From an uncultured Calothrix sp. (GTDB taxonomy: Bacteria; Cyanobacteriota; Cyanobacteriia; Cyanobacteriales; Nostocaceae): a stretch of DNA of 64,000 bases. Positions 41,949-52,154 of the stretch are shown here, piece by piece. Numbering within the stretch: position 1 is the stretch's first letter; each line of letters begins with the position of its first letter. The notes beneath the pieces are model-generated. The model did not search any database. It was not told where the DNA came from and was given only the letters and a program-made list of their open reading frames with translations. Both the position numbers and the translations under genes were made by a program. The DNA lies in the NCBI GenBank assembly GCA_937973965.1, contig CALJJQ010000039.1, positions 1 to 64,000 on the forward strand, given 5' to 3'.

Positions 41949-42141
41949 AACTTCCTCCAGTTGATTTTAACTATTTTTTGCCTATTTTCAGGTGTTTGGG
42001 CAAACCAAACTAGAAGATATTGTTCTGAAAATTTCCATCATACTTTCAGTGTTGGATTGCCCATTTTTTCATCAGCAATATACAGGGTAGATACAAATTA
42101 ATCTGAAAACTTGAGAGGATAACTGATAGCTGGGAAGTATT

Positions 42142-42360
42142 TTATAAACCTAAAGCGATCAATTGTCCGCTCGCACTTTGAATTAGGCTTGTCAACGCTG
42201 TAGATTGGTTAGCAGCACCACCTGGACCAGCAACGTTAGCCATTGTCAAAGCAGATAGATTTGCAGAATGAGTTGCAAATTGTGCGCCGATGTTCAATCC
42301 ACCTTCTACTTTTTTAGTATCTTCAACGGTTTCGAGATAGGTTAAATCAGAGATAATCAT
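42142..42360 (-). CDS. Double-glycine leader precursor-like peptide 1
   Basis: MIISDLTYLETVEDTKKVEGG leader; SD GGAGG; 53-bp identical block with peptide 2. Confidence 0.75.
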   Translation of the reverse strand: MIISDLTYLETVEDTKKVEGGLNIGAQFATHSANLSALTMANVAGPGGAANQSTALTSLIQSASGQLIALGL

Positions 42361-42506
42361 AACGCCCTCCAATCTTGAATTTTTTGTTTTTTTTATGAGC
42401 TTTATTTACTTTTTCAACTCTTTGGAGTTGATATTTATAATGTACATCTATTCTCGAAAATATGTAGCATTTATTACTGATTATGTCGCCATTTTGGCAG
42501 GTTTAT

Positions 42507-42797
42507 TTAAGAGGTTGTTTGAAAAGTAGATTTTAATACTTGAATTATCTTTTTTGGGAATAGGAGGAGACGCGACATGTCGTGTCTGTACTCTCGAAGG
42601 GAAAATCAGCTTTATAACCCCATTTCCAGAGTCAGGACGATAGTCAAAATAGTGATACAGCAGATTCGATGTTTATAAGATACAGCAATTAATCAAAATT
42701 CAAAGGCTTAAAGGCTAACCGAAAATTAGTGTACCTCACGTACCTCAAAAGTGCTGTAATTAATACTTAATGAATACTTGACCAACAACCTCTAATT
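42507..42797. mobile_element. MITE-like element, family D copy 1 with an internal insertion
   Basis: TTAAGAGGTTGTTTGAAAAGTA ... TACTTGACCAACAACCTCTAA inverted ends; homologous to 54407-54557. Confidence 0.5.
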
Positions 42798-43260
42798 TGA
42801 AATTGTTGAAATTGTAGAGATGTAGGGATGCTACGTCTCTACGATAATTGGGGTTTGAATACAAAATTGGAATAAACATAATTCATATCCAATTCTGCAA
42901 TGCCATTTTTTTGGGTATCATTGTGTAGCTTGCTTGTTGCTCTCGTAGTGAGGAAATGAAGTGGAACTCGGCAATCTCAGCAACTCGTTAAAATTGAAGA
43001 TTATGAGATAGCTTCGTCGTTCCTCCCCACTTCGGACAAATTGTTATGTGGAACTTCATATTCAAACGGTATAAGCCTTGAATAATGACTTGAATTTCCT
43101 ACTACTCCCTACTCCCTGTTCACTGAAAGTTTTAGGAGTTTGTGATCAATCCGAGTATATTGAGTCATCAAAATTTAACAAAAATAAATGGTAATTAGCA
43201 GCAATCAGCCTTCGGTGTGAGTTAGATTAAACAATAAAGGTACTGGAGTTGGTTTAGCCT

Positions 43261-43509
43261 ATGTGTATTTGTGTCAACTGCCACTACGTAGACCGTTGCG
43301 TCACCTATAACGCGGTCGAAACTCAGCACCAACAACCCCATTTAACCGAAAGCCCTGATTTTGAACCAAATGAGCCAAGTATTAACGTCAATATTCGGAC
43401 TAAAGGGGATGTGATTGAGATGGAATGGGATGTGGTGGGATGTTTGAGTTATAAGCAAGAAATGGGTAAGTGGTCGAAGTTGCGTCCGGGTGAGTTAGTA
43501 CCAACGTGA
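43261..43509 (+). CDS. ycf34: Ycf34 family protein
   Basis: MCICVNCHYVDRCVTYNAVETQH, conserved Cys motif. Confidence 0.92.
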   Translation: MCICVNCHYVDRCVTYNAVETQHQQPHLTESPDFEPNEPSINVNIRTKGDVIEMEWDVVGCLSYKQEMGKWSKLRPGELVPT

Positions 43510-43606
43510 TGAAAGAGACGTAGCATCGCTACGTCTTGCTAAATAAAAAACAGTTACCAGCACAAGCTGATAACCGCAGGTTGATGAATACATTCAATCT
43601 CGAAAA

Positions 43607-46165
43607 TCAAGCCCAAAGTATTAAACGTAACTCGTAGGGACTGGAAAGGAGTTCATGTTTGGGCAAAATACGCAAAGACAGACCCTGGAAACCCGAACTT
43701 TCGTAGATAATATCGCCTGTATAAACACTTAATCCTTGGTCGCTGCTACCTTGGTAGTTCATTTCTACAGACATAGCATTGACAATTTCGCCATTGGCAT
43801 CGATGGCACCTTGATATAATTCAACACTCACATCCTGATTTGTCAATTCAGCTAAGTCGATTTTGGCGGTAACACTGACGGTTTGGTTCACTTGGATATC
43901 ATCACCCGCAGATACATCGACATCTTTGATTTTGATGTTGTACCAGTTATTAATCACCTTCATACGCCAATTCGCTAGTTCTTTGACTGGTTGATAGTGA
44001 TCTGCGGTGAGGGTATGGTAGCGATCGCTAGCTGGGAAGTAGGCTCTTTCGGCGTATTCTTGAACCATCCGCGCTGTATTAAAGAAGGGACAATTTAAGC
44101 GGATGGCATCTTTCATTTTGGCAATCCAATGACGGGGTAAATTATCCTCGTCACGGTCGTAAAATAGGGGGATGACTTCTTTTTCTAATAAATCATATAA
44201 AGCATTGGCTTCGATTTCATCCTGGTAATTGGGGTCATCATACATTTCCCCGTGACCAATTGCCCATCCAGTGCGGACATAATCGGCTTCGTCCCACCAA
44301 CCATCCAAGACACTCAAATTCGGCAAACCATTCATTGACGCTTTCATACCACTGGTTCCCGATGCTTCGCGAGGACGACGGGGTGTGTTTAACCACACAT
44401 CGCACCCGGACACCATTAACCGGGAAATATACATGTCGTAATTGGGTACAAAAACAACTTGCTTTTGTAAATCGTGTTCACGGATAAAATGGTTGATTTC
44501 GCGAATTAATTCCTTACCGGGGATATCCTTCGGATGGGCTTTACCAGCAATGACAAACTGTAATTTGCGGGTTTTGTCGGCGAGGAGAATTTTTTTAATT
44601 CGCTCCAGATTACGCATCCATAGGGTTGCCCGTTTATAGGTAGCGAAACGTCGCGCAAACCCAATGGTGAGTACATTGGGGTCTAGAACCTCCTGGGCTT
44701 GAGCAATTTCCATTGCCGAAGCACCGCGATCGCGTAAATGTTTGACCAGGTGTTCCCGCACATACAATATCATATCCAACCGACAGCGATCGTGATTGCG
44801 CCACAATTCTTCATCGGGAATCGCACTCATTCTTTCCCACAGTGGACTATCGGAGGGAGCTGAAGACCAATTTGGACCAAGATAACGGTCGTATAGTTCT
44901 TGGGTAGATTTGGCAACACAACTGCGAGCATGAACTCCATTGGTAATGGCTGCAATTGGCACTTCTTCCACCGGTACATTTTGCCACAAACCCTTGAACA
45001 TCTGCCGGGAAACAACCCCGTGCAACTGGGCTACACCATTAGAAAAACCAGCCATTTTTAAAGCCAGAACCGCCATACTAAAAGGTGCGGATAAATCCCC
45101 CGTTTCTTCCCGTCCCAGGGCTAAGAAGTGCTCCTTCGGTAAACCAAAAATATCCGCGTAGTGTCCCAAATAATACAAAATTTTATCCGGAGAAAACAAG
45201 TCAATCCCCGCGGGAACTGGGGTATGGGTGGTAAAAATATTAGTAGAATTAACCAACTGACGCGCAGTCTGGTAATCCAAGCCTTCTTCTTGAATCAGGA
45301 TGCGAATCCGTTCTAAAGCAGAAAATGCCGCATGGCCTTCATTCATATGGTAAGCCGTGACGTTATAACCTAAGGCCTTTAACATCCGCACTCCACCAAT
45401 CCCCAGCATAATTTCCTGGTGGATACGCATATCGATATCACCTCCATACAATTGGTCGGTAATATCATGGTCGTAGGGATTATTTGGCTCTATATTCGTA
45501 TCCAACATGTACAAGGGTACACGACCGACCTGCACACGCCATACCCGTGCATAAACAGTTCTTCCCGGATAATCGACTGCAATCCGTAATTCCGAACCGT
45601 CGGGGTTACGCTCCAAATGCAAGGGCATATTGTAAAAATCATTGATGGGATAGCGTTCCTGTTGCCAACCATCCGCATTTAAATACTGGGCAAAATATCC
45701 CTGTTGATAGAGTAAACCCACGCCTACCAACGGTAAACCTAAATCACTCGCTGACTTGAGGTGGTCTCCCGCTAAAACCCCTAAACCACCAGAATAAATC
45801 GGTAAGCAATCAACTAAGCCAAACTCCGCCGAAAAGTAGGCATAGCACTCCTTGGGTTTATTGCTACGTTGCTTTTGCGACCAAGTACGTTCCTGTAAAT
45901 AACCATCAAGTTGTTGCGCAGCACGATCCATCTGCGCTAAAAAACCCTCATCTTCCACAACTTCCAATAACCTAGCCTGGCTAATCGTTCCCAGCATTAG
46001 CACTGGGTTGTGATGGCTAGATTCCCACAAATCCGGATCTAAGCGACGAAATAAATCTTTCGTTTCTACATTCCAGTCCCAATGCAAATTATAAGCTAGC
46101 TTGCGTAACGGTTCCAGTCGCCCTGGAAGCGATGGAGATACATTAAAAGTACGAATAGGCTGCAT
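43607..46165 (-). CDS. glgP: Alpha-glucan (glycogen) phosphorylase, DUF3417-containing type
   Basis: YFSAEFGLVDCLPIYSGGLGVLAGDHLKSASDLGLPLVGVGLLYQQGYF; NEGHAAFSALERIR; PRRPREASGTSGMKASMNGLPNLSVLDGWW. Confidence 0.95.
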   Translation of the reverse strand: MQPIRTFNVSPSLPGRLEPLRKLAYNLHWDWNVETKDLFRRLDPDLWESSHHNPVLMLGTISQARLLEVVEDEGFLAQMDRAAQQLDGYLQERTWSQKQRSNKPKECYAYFSAEFGLVDCLPIYSGGLGVLAGDHLKSASDLGLPLVGVGLLYQQGYFAQYLNADGWQQERYPINDFYNMPLHLERNPDGSELRIAVDYPGRTVYARVWRVQVGRVPLYMLDTNIEPNNPYDHDITDQLYGGDIDMRIHQEIMLGIGGVRMLKALGYNVTAYHMNEGHAAFSALERIRILIQEEGLDYQTARQLVNSTNIFTTHTPVPAGIDLFSPDKILYYLGHYADIFGLPKEHFLALGREETGDLSAPFSMAVLALKMAGFSNGVAQLHGVVSRQMFKGLWQNVPVEEVPIAAITNGVHARSCVAKSTQELYDRYLGPNWSSAPSDSPLWERMSAIPDEELWRNHDRCRLDMILYVREHLVKHLRDRGASAMEIAQAQEVLDPNVLTIGFARRFATYKRATLWMRNLERIKKILLADKTRKLQFVIAGKAHPKDIPGKELIREINHFIREHDLQKQVVFVPNYDMYISRLMVSGCDVWLNTPRRPREASGTSGMKASMNGLPNLSVLDGWWDEADYVRTGWAIGHGEMYDDPNYQDEIEANALYDLLEKEVIPLFYDRDEDNLPRHWIAKMKDAIRLNCPFFNTARMVQEYAERAYFPASDRYHTLTADHYQPVKELANWRMKVINNWYNIKIKDVDVSAGDDIQVNQTVSVTAKIDLAELTNQDVSVELYQGAIDANGEIVNAMSVEMNYQGSSDQGLSVYTGDIIYESSGFQGLSLRILPKHELLSSPYELRLILWA

Positions 46166-46436
46166 AAGTTTTTCGCGAAATTCCACGTCGTGCTATGGGT
46201 ATTGTTGACCGGATTCACCCATTCTTACCAACTATTTATACTCTTTTTATGATGATTCCTTGATTTTATTAATTTTTGTGAAAAATTCTCTGTTTTAGAA
46301 GAGGAAGGCAGATTGGCGAATAAATAGAATCCAATACTTAACAAGTCTTGATGTATTTGGGTAGAGAATTATCCTTATCTTGGCTGGGTGATGTGTGGAT
46401 GTAAGTAGGTTTGCCTATAATTCTTGTTGAGGCTTG

Positions 46437-46576
46437 AAGTAGGTGGGTGGTGAAAATTGCCGTTCAGATCAGGGAGAGACGCGATATATCGCGTCTGTAC
46501 GGGGGTAAGGCTTTTCGCCGAATGATTGGTTACATTATGGTTTTATGGTTTTATGTTTAATTGCACCTACCTACTT
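46437..46576. mobile_element. MITE-like element, family A copy 3
   Basis: AAGTAGGTGGGTGGTGAAAATTG...TTTAATTGCACCTACCTACTT; internal GAGACGCGATATATCGCGTCTGTAC. Confidence 0.65.
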
Positions 46577-46626
46577 AGCTGTTTTTTTTGTCAGATTCCA
46601 CTGTGTTCACCCAGTTAGTTGGCTAA

Positions 46627-46767
46627 ACCTGCATTTGGAGCAAGTGAGTGATAAGGGTTGGGTCATGGGTTGTTTTTCCTACTACTCACTACTCCCATAC
46701 AGACGGGATATATCGCTCCCTACTCCCTATTTACTGAAAGTTTTAGGGGTTTGTGAAAAATCCGGGT
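46627..46767 (-). mobile_element. Family B MITE-like element with nested palindromic repeat
   Basis: ACCTGCATTT...GTTTGTGAAAAATCCGGGT, reverse orientation to 4825-4941; contains ACAGACGGGATATATCGCTC. Confidence 0.5.
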
Positions 46768-47430
46768 AAAGTAATCCAAAATCCAAAATCTAAAATTATT
46801 CCTAAGCAAGGTTTGATGTAGTTTTGATTAATATTTTTCCTGGGTAGGTAATTTCATTGAAACTTTATCTTTTGCTAGCAAACTCAAGATATACTAAGTC
46901 TCGCAATTGATAAGTTACTAATTTCGGTTGACTGTCACCTGGGAATTACTAAGAATTGATGAACTCTTCACGGAATCCACCAATATTTTCATCTCAAACT
47001 ATTCATAAAGATTTTGTGTATCTCCGAAAAATAACTGATGGCAGATGATAATTACGGAATATAGTTGGTAATGAAAACTAAATAAAAATTGTTACTGGCT
47101 TTAGTAATTAGACAAAACAAACAATTCAATCATTATCGATTAGTAGGTTGGAGATAGGCTGTAAAGATAGGGTTATGGGGCTGATTTTCAATTTTTTTTG
47201 ATATAGCTTTGTTTATTTGTACCACTTTGCTGAGTCCCTTCATTGCAATCGGGATCAAAATTTGTTTCAAGGTATATAAGGATAATTCTATTGTTTGCAT
47301 TGATTGGAATCTAGGATTGAAATTCAGATATTGATTTAGTGTTTTCTGGAAGTGTGTTGGCATAGAGTTCAGGCGTAAATTCTACGGCTTCAAGACTGCT
47401 GAGAGACTAACTTCACTACAGGATAGTTTT

Positions 47431-47799
47431 ATGGTTTTCAAAATTTGGCAAACAATCAATTATTTTTTAGCTCAATTCAATCAAATAAATCCAAATACAC
47501 TTGTGGTTGCTGGAGGTGTGCATCTGAATTCAATCCACTTTAGTAACCTTAGTGCTAGTCGCAAGTGTAAGATTGCTTACTCACGTCGCAATGACAAAAA
47601 CCCCCATTTTGATTATGGACGACATTGGGGTATTAGTTATACACATAAATTCCAGCAATCAATCACTAACAACTTGTCTATTTTGGAAGCAACGAGTGAT
47701 GGGGATGACTTTGATACCAGCATCGATGCCATTTTTGTTCCCGAACCCATTGACCAACCAACTCCTGTGGAACCAGTTGGTCAAAGCGATGACGATTAA
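47431..47799 (+). CDS. Hypothetical protein with acidic C-terminus
   Basis: 122 aa ORF in an otherwise intergenic gap; tail DTSIDAIFVPEPIDQPTPVEPVGQSDDD. Confidence 0.45.
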   Translation: MVFKIWQTINYFLAQFNQINPNTLVVAGGVHLNSIHFSNLSASRKCKIAYSRRNDKNPHFDYGRHWGISYTHKFQQSITNNLSILEATSDGDDFDTSIDAIFVPEPIDQPTPVEPVGQSDDD

Positions 47800-49211
47800 A
47801 CCAATGCCTTTAACATCGCTTGCAATTTCAATTGAATTTCGGCTAATTCCTTAACCGGATTAGAACCAGCAACGATACCAGCACCAGCATATAACCTCGC
47901 GCGATCGCAATCTATCAGGGCAGAACGTATACCGACGATAAATTCGCTATTTCCCTGAGCATCCACCCATCCTAAAGGTGCTGCATATAGACCTCGTTCA
48001 AAGGTTTCGTAATGACGAATTTCTTCACAAGCGATATTCCGATCAACCCCAGCAACTGCGGGTGTCGGGTGAAGTTTAGCCACTACTTGGAGAGGATGTA
48101 CCGATGGGGGAATTTTGGCATGGATGGGAGTCCACAGGTGTTGAATATTTGATAACTGACGGATACGAGGTGTAAATACCTGGGGTAATAAACCTAATTG
48201 GGATAGTTGTTGAGTGATAAAATCAATAACTAGGTGGTGTTCGTGGCGCTCCTTGGGGCTATGTAGTAAACGGTGGGCATTTTCCGCATCGATTTGGGGT
48301 GTTTGACCCCGTGGTGCGCTTCCAGCTAAGGCATCAGTGATTAAATGTTGGTTGCGAATGCTAATTAATCGCTCTGGACTTGCACCTATGAAGTATTGTC
48401 CTTTGCCGTTAGCGGTAGCGAAAATATAGCAGTTAGGATGCAGATGACGCAAGTTGTTTAAGGATTGACAGAGATTAAAGGGTTTGACAAAATGAACGTC
48501 TAATACGTCTGCCAGGACAATTTTATGTAAACGTGCTTGAGCAATGGATGTTAACGCCGATGTCACCCCATCCTGAAACTTTTCTGGGTGGATGAGGGTT
48601 GCTTGGGGATACTGGGGATAGATAAGTTGTTGGGGTAGGGTAATATATTTTAAAGATTGGATCTGCGCGATCGCACCTTCTAGTTCCTGGATGATACTCT
48701 GCAATTGAGAGTGGGGACTAATCAGGAAATTCGCAGTCAATTGACATTCATGATGTTTCTGGGAAATGGTATAGCGAGGTAAAAAAACCATTCCTTTGGG
48801 AAAGGGATAGGTAATCTCCTGACTATCATGAAAAAAGCTAAAACTGCAAAAACAAAGCGGTTGAGCAAAGTGTAAATCTGTATTGGGAAAAATGAAACTT
48901 TTATATTGATATTTTTTGAGAAACTCTTCAGCCTGCCTAAATCGATCCCCCTTCGTAACTTCTAACTTTTTTACAGCATCAATTGCAACAATCGCCTCAC
49001 AATTACTGGGATTCTGCCAATAAAAACTCAATTGATGGCTACACTTCCATTGCTCAAATACAACTAAAGGATCAACAGCAGGTATTTTGAAAGAAATGCT
49101 GACAATCTGTGTACAACTATGCTCAATACAATAGCCCTGAGTGGAAAATAGAAATTGATACAGCCTCTTATTATATACAAAAAAGTCAGAATGACATGGT
49201 GAAACTGTCAT
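47796..49211 (-). CDS. menF: Isochorismate synthase
   Basis: FIGASPERLISIRNQHLITDALAGSAPRG; HHLVIDFITQQL; LHPTPAVAGVDR; RLYAGAGIVAGSNPVKELAEIQLKLQAM. Confidence 0.95.
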   Translation of the reverse strand: MTVSPCHSDFFVYNKRLYQFLFSTQGYCIEHSCTQIVSISFKIPAVDPLVVFEQWKCSHQLSFYWQNPSNCEAIVAIDAVKKLEVTKGDRFRQAEEFLKKYQYKSFIFPNTDLHFAQPLCFCSFSFFHDSQEITYPFPKGMVFLPRYTISQKHHECQLTANFLISPHSQLQSIIQELEGAIAQIQSLKYITLPQQLIYPQYPQATLIHPEKFQDGVTSALTSIAQARLHKIVLADVLDVHFVKPFNLCQSLNNLRHLHPNCYIFATANGKGQYFIGASPERLISIRNQHLITDALAGSAPRGQTPQIDAENAHRLLHSPKERHEHHLVIDFITQQLSQLGLLPQVFTPRIRQLSNIQHLWTPIHAKIPPSVHPLQVVAKLHPTPAVAGVDRNIACEEIRHYETFERGLYAAPLGWVDAQGNSEFIVGIRSALIDCDRARLYAGAGIVAGSNPVKELAEIQLKLQAMLKALV

Positions 49212-49317
49212 GGGTTCTTGGCAAATAGTAAATTTTTTTGAAGTTATCTTCCTAATGTACGAACGAACATGGTCGTATTTCTACAGGTAGCACAAACCGT
49301 CACCCTTTCACCACTAA

Positions 49318-49427
49318 ACCCGGATTTCTCACAAGCTCATGAAACTTACAGGGTGTGGGGAGTAGGGAGTTGTGGGAAGATCAACCCGTTACTCGACGCT
49401 TACCGCTCACTGATGAAAAATGCAGGT
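49318..49427 (+). mobile_element. Family B MITE-like repeat
   Basis: CCCGGATTTCTCACAAGCTC...CTGATGAAAAATGCAGGT. Confidence 0.55.
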
Positions 49428-49716
49428 AAAAACCATATCTTCTAGCTTCGATGACTAAAAAAGAACACAGGATACAGAGAAAATGCTTTTCCACAGGGAA
49501 CGATAATATATTGCCTTGGGGTCGCTTGACTGCATCCAGGGTGGTTCCAGACTCAAATACACTAAATAAATATCAGAATCTGACCTCACTCCGTCCCCTT
49601 CCCCATAATTCCAGATTTACATACCACAAAAAAGCGAAATGTGGGATGAAGTAAATAAATATTAAATATTCAGAAAAATCATTCAGCACAGCCAAAAATC
49701 CAGAATCTAAAATCCA

Positions 49717-50628
49717 ATGACTGTCAAATCAATTACCTATTCCTTCAAAAACTTCCCCCAGAAAAAACTGTGGATAGCAGCAATTAAATTGCCGATGTAT
49801 AGCGTGGCAATTATTCCTATCTGGGTTGGTAGCGCCATAGCTTACAGCCAAACAAAAATATTTAATACACAGATTTTTCTCACATTTGCGATCTCCGCGA
49901 TTTTGATTTTAGCCTGGGAAAATCTGAGTAACGACGTATTTGACTCCGAGACAGAAATAGATAAAAATAAACACCATTCCCTAGTGAACCTCACCCGCAA
50001 CAAGCAATTAATATTTTGGTTAGGAAATAGCTTTTTGCTCACCGGATTACTGGGAATTTTTGCGATCGCTTGGTGGCAACAAGACCTGACGGTAATCGGT
50101 TTAATCCTGGTGTGCTGTATTCTTGGCTACATATACCAAGGGCCACCATTCCGCCTCGGATACCAGGGTCTAGGGGAAATTCTCTGTTTCTTTGCCTTTG
50201 GACCAGTTGCGGTGGAAGCTGCCTACTATAGCCAAGCCCAAAGTTTTTCAGGTGTAGCCCTGATTGCCTCCATCAGTGTCGGGATTGCCACTAGTTTAGT
50301 ATTATACTGTTCCCACTTTCACCAAGTAGAAGATGATTTGGCTGCGGGAAAAAAATCACCCATCGTCCGATTAGGAACCCAGCGCGGTTCCTACCTTCTC
50401 AATTGGTTAACAGCCAGTATTTATGTGATTAGTATCATTTACATTATCATTGGCGATTTTCCCATGTGGACATTACTTAGTTGGATGAGTTTACCATTTG
50501 CCGTCAAACTTTGTCTCCATGTTCATCGCCATCATCACCACCCGGAAATCGTCAGCAACAGCAAATTTATCGCCATTGGCATTCATTTTTGGTACTGTTT
50601 CCTATTCGGACTCGGATTTATGTTGTAA
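49717..50628 (+). CDS. menA: 2-carboxy-1,4-naphthoquinone phytyltransferase (UbiA superfamily)
   Basis: LAWENLSNDVFDSETEIDKNKHHSLVNLTRNK; divergent neighbour of menF. Confidence 0.92.
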   Translation: MTVKSITYSFKNFPQKKLWIAAIKLPMYSVAIIPIWVGSAIAYSQTKIFNTQIFLTFAISAILILAWENLSNDVFDSETEIDKNKHHSLVNLTRNKQLIFWLGNSFLLTGLLGIFAIAWWQQDLTVIGLILVCCILGYIYQGPPFRLGYQGLGEILCFFAFGPVAVEAAYYSQAQSFSGVALIASISVGIATSLVLYCSHFHQVEDDLAAGKKSPIVRLGTQRGSYLLNWLTASIYVISIIYIIIGDFPMWTLLSWMSLPFAVKLCLHVHRHHHHPEIVSNSKFIAIGIHFWYCFLFGLGFML

Positions 50629-50697
50629 CAGAAAATCGATACAAGATACAGGAAAATATAGAATTCTTTCCTCCTGTATCCTGTATTCTTTGATTTA

Positions 50698-51167
50698 CTA
50701 CTTACCTAGCAAAGCCTCTTCAATCGTCATATTAGTTTGGATTTTACCGCCGAAAGCAGTTCCCCGACTTCTCGTTTTTGTAAGCGTTGTAATGCCAGAT
50801 TATAGGTTTTATCCTTAAGGGGCATATAGCCAACCAGTGTTACCCAATTTCTTCAGTTACGCAAATAATTTTCCAGAAACGGTTGCACCTGGGGTTTGAT
50901 TTGTAAAGACTCTGCATTCACATAGAGGAAAAGCGGACGGGACAAAGGACGATATTGAGCAGTCCGCACCGCATCCAGGGAAGGATATACAGGTCCAGAA
51001 CCACTATCAACCGCGATCGCTTTTAAGTCTTCCCAGTTTTTGACGTAATGACCAATACCGAAAAAGCCTAAAGCATTTGGTTCCTTGTGAATTTGCTCCA
51101 CCAGGGAATCCACATCTTCGCTAGCAGTATAGTCACTGCGGATTTTGCCTTGTTCACCAAATACTCA
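50698..51167 (-). pseudogene. Truncated, frameshifted PstS/SphX phosphate-binding protein remnant
   Basis: FGEQGKIRSDYTASEDVDSLVEQIHKEPNALGFFGIGHYVKN... then stop; C-terminal GYMPLKDKTYNLALQRLQKREVG / GTAFGGKIQTNMTIEEALLGK recoverable across frames. Confidence 0.75.
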
Positions 51168-51478
51168 AAATTGTTGAGAGTTGGTTAGATAGAATTCGTT
51201 GGGCTTGAGGTATCGTTGGGAAATTTCATCAACGAGCAATTGTCATGAATAAATTATGTCCCACATTCCAAACTTCAATAAGTAGCATGAATAAACTACA
51301 TTGACGGGTAGTTAAAAACGATAGTTTTTAAAAATTAAGTAACCATCAAAAAGTAAATTATACACACCAAAAATCAAGCTTTTTCGTCTATAAAAAGCCA
51401 GTGAGATAGTTTAATTTGAATTTTTAAATCAGTTATAGAAACACAAGACCATGCAATAGGGAATCAGAGATTTTAGAA

Positions 51479-52070
51479 CTAACATAATAAATCATATTTT
51501 TGACAAGCATTCGGAAAGAATTGCAAGATGCGACAATGTTCCTTTGTTAAGTTAAGAATTCGATGAACTCCTGGTGTAATTAAAATATGAATCCCCTGAA
51601 AACATGGAAATATCCACCTTAATGTGGGAGATTCTGTAGGTCTCTTCAGTTGATTTTTAACGGTAGCTTTTTGGGTCTTTAACGCGATTCGTAATTGTCT
51701 TTGACCCAGATTGTAAACCAAAAGAGACAATGCCATTAACATCATCATTGTCTCTACTATTTCTGGATTCTTCACAAAGCCATTAACATCATCATTGTCT
51801 CTACTATTTCTGGATTCTTCACAAAAAGACTATCGGCAAAAAATAACGGGTCTTTGATAAATCTAAATCCTCGCTCTGTTGATTGCTGTTCTTTATTCTC
51901 AATATTTCTGTAGGTACTAATTTGGTTGTGTCTAAAATATTCGTTGCTAAAATAAATCGACCACAAGAATTTTCATGTATTGGGATTAACTCCTGATTTT
52001 CTATTAATTTACCTTTGACTTGATAAACTAATCTTTGTTCCTTCCCCTATATGGGTTTGAAGCTGATTTC
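51479..52070 (-). pseudogene. IS1634-like transposase remnant
   Basis: VKNPEIVETMMMLMALSLLVYNLGQRQLRIALKTQKATVKNQLKRPTESPTLRWIFPCFQGIH; frame broken by a 47-bp tandem duplication. Confidence 0.72.
51732..51825. repeat. 47-bp tandem duplication inside transposase remnant
   Basis: GCCATTAACATCATCATTGTCTCTACTATTTCTGGATTCTTCACAAA twice, back to back. Confidence 0.95.
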
Positions 52071-52154
52071 TGCCTCAAAAATGTTTAAGTCCCGATAACA
52101 GCCTATTCATTGAGGATGTCTACTGTATCCTGTATTCCGTCTCCTATCTCCTTT

